64,000 nt of DNA from Rhodococcus sp. CH91 (GTDB taxonomy: Bacteria; Actinomycetota; Actinomycetes; Mycobacteriales; Mycobacteriaceae), in assembly GCF_022554085.1 (NCBI RefSeq), contig NZ_JAKFYR010000004.1, forward strand, positions 186,001-250,000. Reading direction: 5' to 3'. The notes below the pieces were generated by a model that had not been told where the DNA came from, made no database searches, and saw only the letters and a list, made by a program, of their open reading frames with translations. This document shows positions 1 to 8,106 of the stretch, one piece after another; positions within the stretch are counted from its first letter, which is position 1, and every line of letters begins with the position of its first letter. The position numbers were made by a program, and so were the translations under genes.

Positions 1-319
1 CCGCACCATCGTCACCTCGGCGCTCGTCAGCGGTGCCCTGGGCGGCATCGCCGGTGCCATCATGCTGGTGGGCAGTGAGTTCCGCCTCTCCCTCGCGGTG
101 TCCTCCGGGATCGGCTTCACCGCCATCGTGGTGGCACTGCTCGGGAGGCGTAATCCGTTCGGCATCGTGCTCGCCGCAGCCCTGGTCTCCGGTCTGACGC
201 TCGGCAGCCAGGCCGTCCAGCGCACCCAGGAGATCCCCGCATCCATCGGCACCGTCGTGCAGGCCGTGATGATCCTGACGGTGCTGCTCGCCAACCGATT
301 CGTGGAGCGTGCGCGATGA
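1..319 (+). CDS. ABC transporter permease, BMP/nucleoside-type importer (5' end missing)
   Basis: This is the C-terminal part of an inner-membrane permease. The reading frame is already open at base 2 and no start is visible, so the gene begins before the window. The visible 105 or so residues are alternating hydrophobic segments ending in a short basic tail (VERAR). The stop overlaps the start of the next permease by 4 bases (ATGA at 316-319). Pairing with a second permease and a BMP-family binding protein downstream fits the NupP/YufP-type partner of a nucleoside or purine importer. The ATPase gene is presumably upstream, outside the window. Substrate is inferred from family and from the purine catabolic genes next door, not shown directly. 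Confidence 0.85.
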   Translation, partial: RTIVTSALVSGALGGIAGAIMLVGSEFRLSLAVSSGIGFTAIVVALLGRRNPFGIVLAAALVSGLTLGSQAVQRTQEIPASIGTVVQAVMILTVLLANRFVERAR

Positions 320-1278
320 ACTGGTCCGACGTCCTGGGCGTGAGCGCACTCGTTCCCTTGCTCACCGCAGCCCTTCGCCTCGCCGTTCCGATCATCCTCG
401 CCGCGGCCGGCGCCTGCCTCGCCGAACGATCCGGTCTGATGAACCTCGGCATCGAGGGCCAGATGATGGTGGGCGCGGTCACGGCGTTCGTGACCGTCCA
501 CGCCACCGGGCAACCGATGCTCGGCGCGCTCGCCGGCGCCGCTGCGGGCCTGGCGACCGCCGCCGTCGTCGGCTACCTGACGATCACGATGGCCGTCGAT
601 CAGATCATCACCGGAATCTCGGTGGTCATCCTCGGCACCGGTCTCGCATCCTTCCTGTATCTGCAGGTCTTCGGCCTGACCGGGACTCCTCCGCGAATCC
701 AGGGCAGTACGCCGCTCGACATCCCGGTGCTGTCCGACATCCCGGTGCTGGGACCGATCCTGTTCTCCCAGTCCCCACTCGTCTATCTGGCCCTGGCATC
801 GGTCGTCGCCCTGTGGTGGATCCTGTCCCGCACGGCCTTCGGCCTGTCGATCCGGGCGGCCGGCGAGAGCCCGGACGCCGCCGACTCCGTCGGCGTCTCC
901 GTTCCCCGGACCCGGTGGCTCACCCTGCTGATCTCCGGCGCCGCGGCCGGTGCGGCCGGTGCGCTCGTCATCGACGGTCTGGGCTTCTTCCAGGACGGCA
1001 TCACCGGGGGTCGCGGTTGGATCGCGCTCGGCGTCGTGATCCTGGCACGCTGGAATCCTCTCGGCGCCGTGGCCGGTGGTTTCATGTTCGGACTCGTCGA
1101 CGCCTTCCAGCTGCGCGTGCAGGCGGCCTCGGGCGGCCAGGCCACCTCGGTGCCGTACGAGCTGTTCCAGGCGATGCCCTACGTCGTGACCCTGCTCGCC
1201 GTGGTCGCGACCACCGTGTGGTTCTCCCGCAACACCGCCCCCACGGCGCTGGGCGTCCCCTTCGTTCCCGCCAAATAG
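316..1278 (+). CDS. ABC transporter permease, second subunit of BMP-family importer
   Basis: A 320-residue integral membrane permease, full length for the NupQ/YufQ group. The signature region LAERSGLMNLGIEGQMMVGA near residues 34-53 is typical of permeases paired with BMP/Med substrate-binding proteins and related to the RbsC/BPD_transp_2 fold. About eight to ten hydrophobic segments are visible. The ATG overlaps the stop of the upstream permease, so the two are translationally coupled. Within this block the predicted role is uptake of purine nucleosides or bases, by analogy with characterised bacterial NupNOPQ/RnsBACD systems. Confidence 0.9.
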   Translation: MNWSDVLGVSALVPLLTAALRLAVPIILAAAGACLAERSGLMNLGIEGQMMVGAVTAFVTVHATGQPMLGALAGAAAGLATAAVVGYLTITMAVDQIITGISVVILGTGLASFLYLQVFGLTGTPPRIQGSTPLDIPVLSDIPVLGPILFSQSPLVYLALASVVALWWILSRTAFGLSIRAAGESPDAADSVGVSVPRTRWLTLLISGAAAGAAGALVIDGLGFFQDGITGGRGWIALGVVILARWNPLGAVAGGFMFGLVDAFQLRVQAASGGQATSVPYELFQAMPYVVTLLAVVATTVWFSRNTAPTALGVPFVPAK

Positions 1279-1292
1279 CTGTTCCCACTCGG

Positions 1293-1310
1293 GGCTCGCA
1301 CGTGCGAGCC
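1293..1310. promoter_or_regulatory. 18-bp perfect palindrome between permease and binding-protein genes
   Basis: GGCTCGCACGTGCGAGCC is a perfect palindrome, 15 bases after the permease stop and 20 bases before the GTG of the binding-protein gene. It can form a stable RNA hairpin just upstream of the AGGAGGAG ribosome site, or act as a dimeric operator. In importers the binding protein is often needed in excess, so an mRNA-stabilising or processing stem is plausible (inference). Confidence 0.5.
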
Positions 1311-1330
1311 GTCTCTCGGAGGAGAAATAC

Positions 1331-2356
1331 GTGAAGAAATCGGTTACCGCTGTCGCAGCAGCCGCAGTCGTGGGTGTCGCACTCACGGGGTGTTCGAGCT
1401 CCGGCTCCGACGGGGACCCGTCGTCCGACGGCGTGGTCAAGGCCGCGATCGTCACCTCGGGCCCGGTCAACGACCTCGGCTGGAACCAGGGCATGGTCGA
1501 GGGCGCCGAGAAACTCGAGGCCGAGGGCCTGATCGACCTCACGGTGGTGCAACAGGATTCCGGTGCGACCTCGGAGCAGATCGCCCAGATCGTGACCGAC
1601 CTCGCGGAGGACGGCAACCAGCTCATCGTGGGGCACTCGTTCAACTACGGCGAACCGATCAAGGGCGTCATCGCGGACTATCCCGACGTGCTGTTCGCCT
1701 ATGCCGGCGGCTTCGGCGACATCACCGCCAACCTCGCCGACTACAGTCAGCCCTTCTACCAGGGTTCCTTCCTCACCGGAATCCTCGCCGGCGACCTCAC
1801 CGAGACCGGAATCCTCGCCGGCACCGCCGGATTCGAGATCCCGGTGTGCAAGGCACAGATCGAGGCCTTCGCCGACGGGGCGCGCCTGACCTACAAGGGC
1901 CCCGGCGAGATCCAGTTGCGCCCGGCCTACATCGGCGGATGGTCCGACGCTGCTGCCCAGACCCTCGAGGCCGTCAACGCGCTCGTCGACCAGGGCGCCG
2001 ACCAGTTCTCCACCTGCGGCGTCGACGCGGCCACCATCGAAGGCGCCAAACAGCGCGGAGTAGGAGTCGCGGGCTACACCATGGATCAGACCCCTCTCGC
2101 CCCCGAGAACGTCGTGTCCTCCGTGGTGTGGAATCTCGACGAGGTGCTCCGCGCCATGGTCGCCGACGTGGAGGCCGGGACGATCGACCCGGCGAAGTAC
2201 TACGAGGTGGACTTCACCGAAGGCGGTCTCGACGTCGTCGTCAATCCGGCGTTCGCCGACAAGATCTCCCCCGAGGCGATGGCACTGTTCGAGGAATACC
2301 GCGAGAAGATCGAATCGGGCGAGTTCGAGGTCCAGTACAAGGGCGGCAGCGAGTAA
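1331..2356 (+). CDS. BMP-family ABC transporter substrate-binding lipoprotein
   Basis: A 341-residue precursor with a lipoprotein signal: basic MKK, an alanine/valine-rich core and lipobox LTGC ending at Cys21, then a Ser/Gly-rich linker. The mature part follows the BMP/Med/PnrA fold (KAAIVTSGPVNDLGWNQG near residues 37-54; AGTAGFEIPVCKAQIEAFADG in the middle). The GTG start is chosen because AGGAGGAG lies about 7 bases upstream and the signal peptide begins there. It should be anchored outside the membrane and deliver a nucleoside or purine-type ligand to the two permeases. It is followed by a strong hairpin terminator, so the importer operon ends here. Confidence 0.92.
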   Translation: MKKSVTAVAAAAVVGVALTGCSSSGSDGDPSSDGVVKAAIVTSGPVNDLGWNQGMVEGAEKLEAEGLIDLTVVQQDSGATSEQIAQIVTDLAEDGNQLIVGHSFNYGEPIKGVIADYPDVLFAYAGGFGDITANLADYSQPFYQGSFLTGILAGDLTETGILAGTAGFEIPVCKAQIEAFADGARLTYKGPGEIQLRPAYIGGWSDAAAQTLEAVNALVDQGADQFSTCGVDAATIEGAKQRGVGVAGYTMDQTPLAPENVVSSVVWNLDEVLRAMVADVEAGTIDPAKYYEVDFTEGGLDVVVNPAFADKISPEAMALFEEYREKIESGEFEVQYKGGSE

Positions 2357-2377
2357 CCCCGGCGGATCGAACCCCGG

Positions 2378-2430
2378 CGAGGCCGGTGCGGTGCGCGGAT
2401 CCGGAAGGATCGCACGCCGCACCGGCCTCG
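2378..2430 (+). terminator. Hairpin terminator after BMP importer operon
   Basis: CGAGGCCGGTGC (2378-2389) pairs with GCACCGGCCTCG (2419-2430), a perfect 12-bp GC-rich stem, and the loop region contains further complementary bases. It lies 22 bases after the stop of the binding-protein gene and is followed by TTCGTTCGGTT. It also lies between convergent genes and could work in both directions. Confidence 0.7.
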
Positions 2431-2455
2431 TTCGTTCGGTTGCCGAGGTGCGCGC

Positions 2456-3202
2456 CTATCCGGCCCGCGCCCGGTTCCGTTCCGAGCACCACGGCACCAA
2501 TGCCGCTGCGAGTGCATCAGGGGCGGACAACTGCGGGGCGTGATCGGCGATCAGCGAGACGACCGCCGCGCCCGGCGTCAGCTGCTGCATCCGCCGCTGC
2601 GCCGCGAGCGGAATCGAACGGTCCAGCGTCGCTTCGATGTACAACCTCGGAACGCGTCCGAAACGCTCCGGCGTCCAGACGGGAGCCATGAGACGGGCCG
2701 TCTCCAGTTGCGGCGCGAGTCTGCGCGCGGCACCGATCGCGTGCGCGGCGTCCGCTTCGTGGAAGAACACCGCTGCAGCAGCTTCCGGCGGTACGACCGT
2801 GCCGCGACCGTCCGGAGTGGAGAGCAGCCACCGCGAGATACCCACCGGTTGTTCGAGACCGATACCGTCGCAGAGCATTCCGAAATCGACCCCGGACGGG
2901 AGCATCATCCCCGCCGGATAGGCGACCCCGGCGACACACTCCGGGAGCATCTCCGCGACCTGCGTGACGACGATGCCCCCACCGGAGTGTCCGACGAGGA
3001 TCACCGGACCGTCGAGTCCGGCGATGTGATCGGCCACGAGTACGGCGACGTCGTCGAGCGTGACATCACCTGCGCCCCACGCTCCCACCCCCGGCAGGGA
3101 GAGTGCATGCGGGGTGTGGCCCGCCTGCCGGAGAGGTTCGAGCATCGTGTCCCACACCCAGTTTCCGGCCCATGCGCCGTGTACGAGTACGACGTGACTC
3201 AC
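2456..3202 (-). CDS. Alpha/beta-fold hydrolase, last gene of the nucleobase permease operon
   Basis: A 248-residue alpha/beta hydrolase. Visible motifs are the oxyanion-hole HGAW near residue 8, the nucleophile elbow GHSGG in the first third, and a late His in DHAPQLSAPD that can complete the triad, matching the salicylate-binding-protein-2/MhpC-like branch. The GTG start is chosen because it gives an N-terminus SHVVLVHGAWAG typical of the family and overlaps the dioxygenase stop by 4 bases (GTGA). It is therefore coupled to the 2-oxoglutarate dioxygenase gene and probably works on its product or on a related ester or amide. Substrate unknown. Confidence 0.85.
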   Translation of the reverse strand: MSHVVLVHGAWAGNWVWDTMLEPLRQAGHTPHALSLPGVGAWGAGDVTLDDVAVLVADHIAGLDGPVILVGHSGGGIVVTQVAEMLPECVAGVAYPAGMMLPSGVDFGMLCDGIGLEQPVGISRWLLSTPDGRGTVVPPEAAAAVFFHEADAAHAIGAARRLAPQLETARLMAPVWTPERFGRVPRLYIEATLDRSIPLAAQRRMQQLTPGAAVVSLIADHAPQLSAPDALAAALVPWCSERNRARAG

Positions 3203-4254
3203 CCTCGGAGTTCCTCCGCGGCGGCCAGCACACGGGCTGCTTCGCGCACTGCGGCGGTGTTCACCTTGCCGTGGCGGGAGCCGGCGAGTTTCGCCTTGAT
3301 GTGGTCCCGAACGACGATCGGCTCGTACGGTTCCGGCCCCGCGTACCCGGGCAGTGTGGAGATCACGGCGTCGACATTGCCGTCGTGGAAGAACGCCACG
3401 GAACGACGGCGGCGGATCCGCCCGTCGACGATCGGTGGCTTGACCCGGTGCAGAGTGGACATCCACCGATCGTCCGTGATGCGGGCGGTGAGATCGCCGA
3501 GGTTGACCAGCAGGGCGCCGGGCAGAGGTTCGACGTCGTGCCACACCCCGTCGGATCCGAGCACCTGCAGACCCGCGACCCGGTCGGCCCACAGGACCGT
3601 GACGATTCCGAAGTCGGTGTGCTCCCCCATACCGGTGAGATCGCCGTCCAGATCGACGGTGCCCTCGGGCAATGCGTAGTTGTTCATGCGCAGTACATCG
3701 ATCGAGTGGTCGGTGAGCCGCTCGAAGTAGTCCGGATCCTGACCGAGCGCGTCGGCGAAGATCCGGGTGAGAGTGCGTGCCACCCGCGCGGCCTCCGCGT
3801 AGTAGGCCTGCACCCTCTCCTCGAAGTTCGGGACGTCGGGCCAGAGGTTGAGCCCGTAATCGTCCTCGGACAGCTCCACGTGTGTGAACGACCGCGCTTC
3901 CACACCGATGTTGAACGCTTCGAAGAAGTCGTTCATGCGACTCGCGGCTTCGACCCCGAGACTCAGGCTCAGCGACTCGCTCTTCGGCGGGCTGTATCCG
4001 CGGTTGGCGCCGTCGACGCGGTAACGCACCTTGTCCTCCAGCGGCAGACCGAAGAAGTCGTCGAGTGCGGAGGCGAGCCCGTCGACCACCTCCCCGGGGA
4101 CACCGTGACCGAGAATCTGGACGAACCCCACCCGGGTGCAGGCATCGTCGATCTCCCTCGCCACGCGGGCACGTTCGGTGTCGCCCTCGCCCCGCACGTA
4201 CGGACCGATGTCGACGGCGGGAACGACGAAGGTGTCAGACGACGGCAGGTTCAT
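3199..4254 (-). CDS. Isopenicillin N synthase-like 2-oxoglutarate/Fe(II) dioxygenase
   Basis: A 351-residue soluble dioxygenase with the DIOX_N plus 2OG-FeII_Oxy arrangement. The iron triad is visible as His212-x-Asp214 (GEHTDFG) and His269 (STLHRV). The 2-oxoglutarate-binding Arg-x-Ser is at about 283-285 (RRRRSVAFF). AGGAG lies 7 bases before the ATG. The gene overlaps the NCS2 nucleobase permease by 20 bases upstream and the hydrolase by 4 bases downstream, so all three are one unit. IPNS-like family members include plant hormone oxidases and fungal thymine 7-hydroxylase. With a nucleobase permease and allantoin genes beside it, oxidation of a nucleobase or derivative is a reasonable but unproven guess. 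Confidence 0.88.
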   Translation of the reverse strand: MNLPSSDTFVVPAVDIGPYVRGEGDTERARVAREIDDACTRVGFVQILGHGVPGEVVDGLASALDDFFGLPLEDKVRYRVDGANRGYSPPKSESLSLSLGVEAASRMNDFFEAFNIGVEARSFTHVELSEDDYGLNLWPDVPNFEERVQAYYAEAARVARTLTRIFADALGQDPDYFERLTDHSIDVLRMNNYALPEGTVDLDGDLTGMGEHTDFGIVTVLWADRVAGLQVLGSDGVWHDVEPLPGALLVNLGDLTARITDDRWMSTLHRVKPPIVDGRIRRRRSVAFFHDGNVDAVISTLPGYAGPEPYEPIVVRDHIKAKLAGSRHGKVNTAAVREAARVLAAAEELRG

Positions 4255-5632
4255 GAACGGCTCCTGGAGTAACGGGCGCGGCGGAGGAGGTGGCCGGGGC
4301 CGGTGTGCTCGGCCGCGAGGCAGCCCGCGCCACGGCGCCGAGCTTGGTGTGGTTGAACAGCAGGTTCAAGGAGAACGCCGTGATCGCGGCGAGAGTGATC
4401 CCGCTGCCGAGCAGGATCTGTGCGGAGGACGGGAACTTCTCGAACATCCCCTCGGCGAGTTCGGGCAGCAGGCCCACGCCGACGGCGACAGCCGCGATCG
4501 TGGAGTTGATGCGGTCGGACAGGTCCACCGAGCGCAGCGTGTTGATGCCCACCAGCGCGACCGTCGCGAACAGGATCAGGCCCACACCACCGACCACCGG
4601 TTTCGGCAACGTCGCGACCACCGCGCTCACCTTGGGAAGGGCACCGAGAACCACGAGTATCGCGCCCGAGGTGGCGGTGACGTACCGGCTGTACACACGG
4701 GTGGTGGCGACGGCACCGACGTTCTGCGTGAAGACGGTGTCGACGAAGGCGTTGAAGACGCCGCCGAGCACGGCCGAGGCACCGTCACCGGCGAGCCCAC
4801 GCGCGATGTCGCCCTTGGTGACGCGCTTTCCGGTGATCTCGGAGACAGCGAGCATGCTCGCGGTCGATTCGGCGAACACCACGGCCATCACGATGCTCAT
4901 GGCGACCACGGCGGTGACCGGGAACTCGGGTGCACCGAAGTGGAAGGGTGCGGGCAGGCCCACCCACGACGAACCGGCGACCCCGCCGAGATCGATCAGG
5001 CCGAGCGGTATCGCGACGACCGTGCCGGCGGCAAGGGCGATCAGGACGCCGAGCTGTGCCCAGATTCCGCGTCCGAGGCACAGGAAACCGATGGCCACGA
5101 GGATGACGAGCACCGCCAACCCGATGTCGACGGGGGAGGCGAAGGAGGGCGAGGTGGGGTCGTTGCCGACGATCAGTCCACCGGCCACGCCGATGAGGGA
5201 GATGCCGACGACGGTGAGCACCGCGCCGGTGACGAGTGGTGGGAAGAACCGGATGATCCTGGCGAACGGCCACGCCAGCGCCAGACCGATGATGCCGCCC
5301 ACCAGCATGGACCCGTAGACGGCCTGCAGCCCGTATTCGTTCGCGATGAGGATCATCGGCGTGAGACCGGCGAAGGTCGCACCGCACACGATGGGCAGAC
5401 GGACACCGGCGAGTTTGCCGACGCCGAGGCTCTGGACGATCGTGATCAGACCGGCGATCAGCAGGTCGGCGCTGATGAGCATGGCGATGGTGTCGCGGTC
5501 GAGCCCTACGGCCGCGCCGAACACCAGCGGAACGGTGATGCATCCGGTGTACATGATCAGGACGTGCTGGAGGCCGAACGCGAACTGCCGGGCGAACGGC
5601 AGTCTCGTGTCGACGGGGTGCGGTGAGGTCAT
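4235..5632 (-). CDS. NCS2 nucleobase permease (xanthine/uric acid/uracil type)
   Basis: A 465-residue membrane carrier of the nucleobase-ascorbate transporter family with about 12-14 hydrophobic segments. The family signature QNVGAVATTR and the preceding acidic FAESTASM helix are visible, which points to purine rather than ascorbate transport. The ATG at 5632 is chosen over an upstream in-frame ATG because GGGAG sits 7 bases before it. It is first in the operon with the dioxygenase and hydrolase. It probably imports xanthine or uric acid by cation symport, feeding the purine catabolism that passes through allantoin. Confidence 0.92.
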   Translation of the reverse strand: MTSPHPVDTRLPFARQFAFGLQHVLIMYTGCITVPLVFGAAVGLDRDTIAMLISADLLIAGLITIVQSLGVGKLAGVRLPIVCGATFAGLTPMILIANEYGLQAVYGSMLVGGIIGLALAWPFARIIRFFPPLVTGAVLTVVGISLIGVAGGLIVGNDPTSPSFASPVDIGLAVLVILVAIGFLCLGRGIWAQLGVLIALAAGTVVAIPLGLIDLGGVAGSSWVGLPAPFHFGAPEFPVTAVVAMSIVMAVVFAESTASMLAVSEITGKRVTKGDIARGLAGDGASAVLGGVFNAFVDTVFTQNVGAVATTRVYSRYVTATSGAILVVLGALPKVSAVVATLPKPVVGGVGLILFATVALVGINTLRSVDLSDRINSTIAAVAVGVGLLPELAEGMFEKFPSSAQILLGSGITLAAITAFSLNLLFNHTKLGAVARAASRPSTPAPATSSAAPVTPGAVHEPAVV

Positions 5633-5657
5633 GTGATCGCTCCCATTCGGATGCGCG

Positions 5658-5681
5658 GCTGTATACGGTGCGGAATACAGC
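5658..5681. promoter_or_regulatory. Inverted-repeat operator before NCS2 permease operon
   Basis: GCTGTAT (5658-5664) and ATACAGC (5675-5681) form perfect 7-base arms with a 10-base spacer, 26 bases upstream of the permease start. The same CTGTAT-N10-ATAC layout recurs at 9391-9412 before the allantoin operon. GTATAC-type half sites are common for GntR/FCD regulators, but no regulator of that type lies in the window. Confidence 0.65.
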
Positions 5682-5758
5682 TTGGTATCCGAAGTTTTCG
5701 CGCTCGAGTCATCGTGTTTCGCGCGGGTAAGGAACAACTCACCGACCCCGCGTCCGCC

Positions 5759-6727
5759 CTATTCCAGCCGTCCGTGCACGCGCAGACGGGCGATCCCCCC
5801 GTCGGGGTAGACATCGAGCCGCACGAACTCCACGGGGATCGGAGAGTCCACCCGGAAGCGGTGGCGGCAGTCCGGCAGCAGAGTGGTGCGCGGCACCAGT
5901 TCGACCCACGACGATTCGTCGGAAATCCCTTCCGCCGTCGATATTCCGATCAATCGCGCTGCGCCCGGTGCATTGCCGACGAAATAGGAGGTGTCGATCT
6001 CGACATGATCGACGCACCCCCGCCCCGCCAGGCGGATCACGACGTGATCGTTGCCGTCGTCGCGTCGGCGGGCGTTCTCCCAACCCTCTCCCATGTGACG
6101 GGAACGGCCGGGAGCGATGATGTTGCGCGGCGACGAATAGAACCGGTTCGAACATGCGACGACGTCACCACCGTTCTCGAGGGCCGCGAGGTCGATCGTT
6201 CCGGTGAGGAAGGCCGGATCCGGGCGCGGATGCCCGTGCACGCGGAACCGCGCCACGCCTCCGTCCGGAAAGATGTTCAGACGCAGGTGCGTCCAGCGCC
6301 TGCCCCCGTCCACTACGAAGGTGTTCGCGGAATCGCCCCGTAGAGCGACCCGGTCGATTATCGGTTCCCAGGGCGCGTCCAGCAGCTCCTCCTCCGACGG
6401 ATGACCGTCGATGTCCACTCCGTCGACGGACGCGAAGGGCGGGTAGTTCCCGGTGAACCAGGCCGTATCGATCACGATCCCCTCGACGACACCGGGAACC
6501 CCGAGCCGGACCAGCGCGACATCGTGTCCGGACTCGCGTCGACGCCGAGTCTCCCAGCCGTCGTAGACCTTTCCCTTGTGACCGAACTCCGCGGGGTCGA
6601 AGGCCGGAGCACCGGGTGAGATCAGGTTCTCCCGGCTCGCGAAGAACTCGTCGTTCGCGTACACCACGGCGCCGCCCAGCGTGCGAAGAGCGAGATCGGG
6701 CAGTTGCGTGAAATCCGCCTCGGTCAA
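5759..6727 (-). CDS. alc: Allantoicase
   Basis: A 322-residue allantoicase, which hydrolyses allantoate to ureidoglycolate and urea. The two tandem allantoicase beta-sandwich repeats are easily seen: NDEFFASRENLISPG near the start of the first, and SNRFYSSPRNIIAPG at the matching place in the second. Each is followed by a W-E-x-x-R-R-R motif (DGWETRRRR, EGWENARRR) and by an FPDGG/YPDGG turn. The start is an unusual TTG at 6727: the reading frame there overlaps the allantoinase stop as TTGA, and AGGA lies 7 bases upstream. It is last in the DUF6986-allB-alc operon. Length is normal for the family. Confidence 0.93.
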   Translation of the reverse strand: MTEADFTQLPDLALRTLGGAVVYANDEFFASRENLISPGAPAFDPAEFGHKGKVYDGWETRRRRESGHDVALVRLGVPGVVEGIVIDTAWFTGNYPPFASVDGVDIDGHPSEEELLDAPWEPIIDRVALRGDSANTFVVDGGRRWTHLRLNIFPDGGVARFRVHGHPRPDPAFLTGTIDLAALENGGDVVACSNRFYSSPRNIIAPGRSRHMGEGWENARRRDDGNDHVVIRLAGRGCVDHVEIDTSYFVGNAPGAARLIGISTAEGISDESSWVELVPRTTLLPDCRHRFRVDSPIPVEFVRLDVYPDGGIARLRVHGRLE

Positions 6728-8106
6728 AGGCTTTCCTTTCGGCGTAGGAGCGCACCGCGAGGTGCGGGATCGCGAGCGGCATCGAGAGTCACTGCGAGGG
6801 GACGGCCCGCGAGCCAGGTCTGCCGGACGACTCCGGCCAGCGCTCGCTCCGCGTAGGGCGTGACGGCGTTGCGATGGTGCAGTCGTTCCGGGAACACCAC
6901 GAAGGCGTCGTCGGGAGCGAAGACGGACAGATCGGCGACGTTGCCCACTGCGATGGATCCCCGGTCCCCGAGTCCCACGAGTTCGGCGGTGCGCCCGGCC
7001 ATCCAGCGCACCATGTCGACGAGTCCGTGGCCCCGCTTGCGCGCCTCGGACCACACGACGGGCAGGCCCAGTTGCAACGAGGAGATGCCACCCCACGCCT
7101 CTCCGAAATCCCCGCTGGAGAACTTCTTCAGCTCGGGCAGGCAGGGCGAGTGGTCGGAGACGATGCAGTCGAGGGTGCCGTCGGCGAGTCCGCGCCACAG
7201 CGCTTCGCGGTTGCGGGCCTCGCGTATCGGCGGGCAGCACTTGAAATGGGTGGAACCGTCGAGGATCTCCTCGCTGAACAGTGACAGATAGTGCGGGCAG
7301 GTCTCGGCGGTGAGAGGCAGTCCCTCGGCCTTCGCCTCCGCGACGAGCGCCAGGCTCTCCGCGTCCGACAGGTGCAGGATGTGCGCGCGGCAACCGGTTC
7401 TGCGTACACCGTCGACGACCTGAGCGACTGCACGAGACTCCGCGACCGGTGGCCGGGAGTGCAGGAAGTCGTCGTATCGCGGCCCTGCGGGCCGGGTGCG
7501 CGCATCGAGGGTCGGCCCGTCCTCTGCGTGCACGATCAGCAGGCCGCCGAATCCGGCGATCGTCCGCATCGCGTCGACCATCTGTTCCCGGTCGAGCGGT
7601 GGGTACTCGTCGAGACCCGAATGTGCCAGGAAGCACTTGAATCCGAACACTCCGTCGTTCCAGAGCGGTTCGAGCTCTGCGAGATTCCCGGGTATCGCAC
7701 CGCCCCAGAATCCGACGTCGACCGTGACCTGCTCCGACGCGACCTTCCGTTTCACCTCGAGCGCCGCGACGTCGACGGTGGACGGGATGGAGTTGAGCGG
7801 CATGTCGACGATCGTGGTCACCCCACCCGCTGCGGCGGCCCGGGTGGCGGTCGCGAATCCCTCCCACTGGGTACGGCCGGGCTCGTTGACGTGCACATGG
7901 GTGTCCACCAGCCCCGGAAGAAGGACTTCGTCGGCGGCGAGGACGACCTCGCGTGCCCCCTCCGGAGCCGACGCGTCGTAGTTCTCGACAGCGGAGATGC
8001 GACCGTCGCGCAGAAACACCGCGCACGCCCGCTCACGCTCACCCACGACCGCACGGAGTGCGCGGATCACGATATCGGACAGCTCGTCTCCGTTCGGGAC
8101 GGTCAC
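6724..8106 (-). CDS. allB: Allantoinase
   Basis: A 460-residue amidohydrolase that opens allantoin to allantoate. The metal-binding DTHVHVNEPG motif is near residue 60, the likely carboxylated lysine is in GFKCFLAHSG, and later His/Asp ligands are seen in IVHAEDG, LHLSDAES and IVSDHSPC. These match the AllB group rather than dihydropyrimidinase. The GTG at 8106 is chosen because GGAGGTGA precedes it and it overlaps the upstream stop by 4 bases. It sits between the DUF6986 gene and allantoicase in one operon. Confidence 0.94.
   Translation of the reverse strand: MTVPNGDELSDIVIRALRAVVGERERACAVFLRDGRISAVENYDASAPEGAREVVLAADEVLLPGLVDTHVHVNEPGRTQWEGFATATRAAAAGGVTTIVDMPLNSIPSTVDVAALEVKRKVASEQVTVDVGFWGGAIPGNLAELEPLWNDGVFGFKCFLAHSGLDEYPPLDREQMVDAMRTIAGFGGLLIVHAEDGPTLDARTRPAGPRYDDFLHSRPPVAESRAVAQVVDGVRRTGCRAHILHLSDAESLALVAEAKAEGLPLTAETCPHYLSLFSEEILDGSTHFKCCPPIREARNREALWRGLADGTLDCIVSDHSPCLPELKKFSSGDFGEAWGGISSLQLGLPVVWSEARKRGHGLVDMVRWMAGRTAELVGLGDRGSIAVGNVADLSVFAPDDAFVVFPERLHHRNAVTPYAERALAGVVRQTWLAGRPLAVTLDAARDPAPRGALLRRKESL

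Noticed and set aside
3103-4272. Long plus-strand open frame opposite the dioxygenase gene
   Set aside because: It is a high-GC shadow frame; the minus-strand gene has clear catalytic motifs and ribosome site, and the plus-strand product has no domain.
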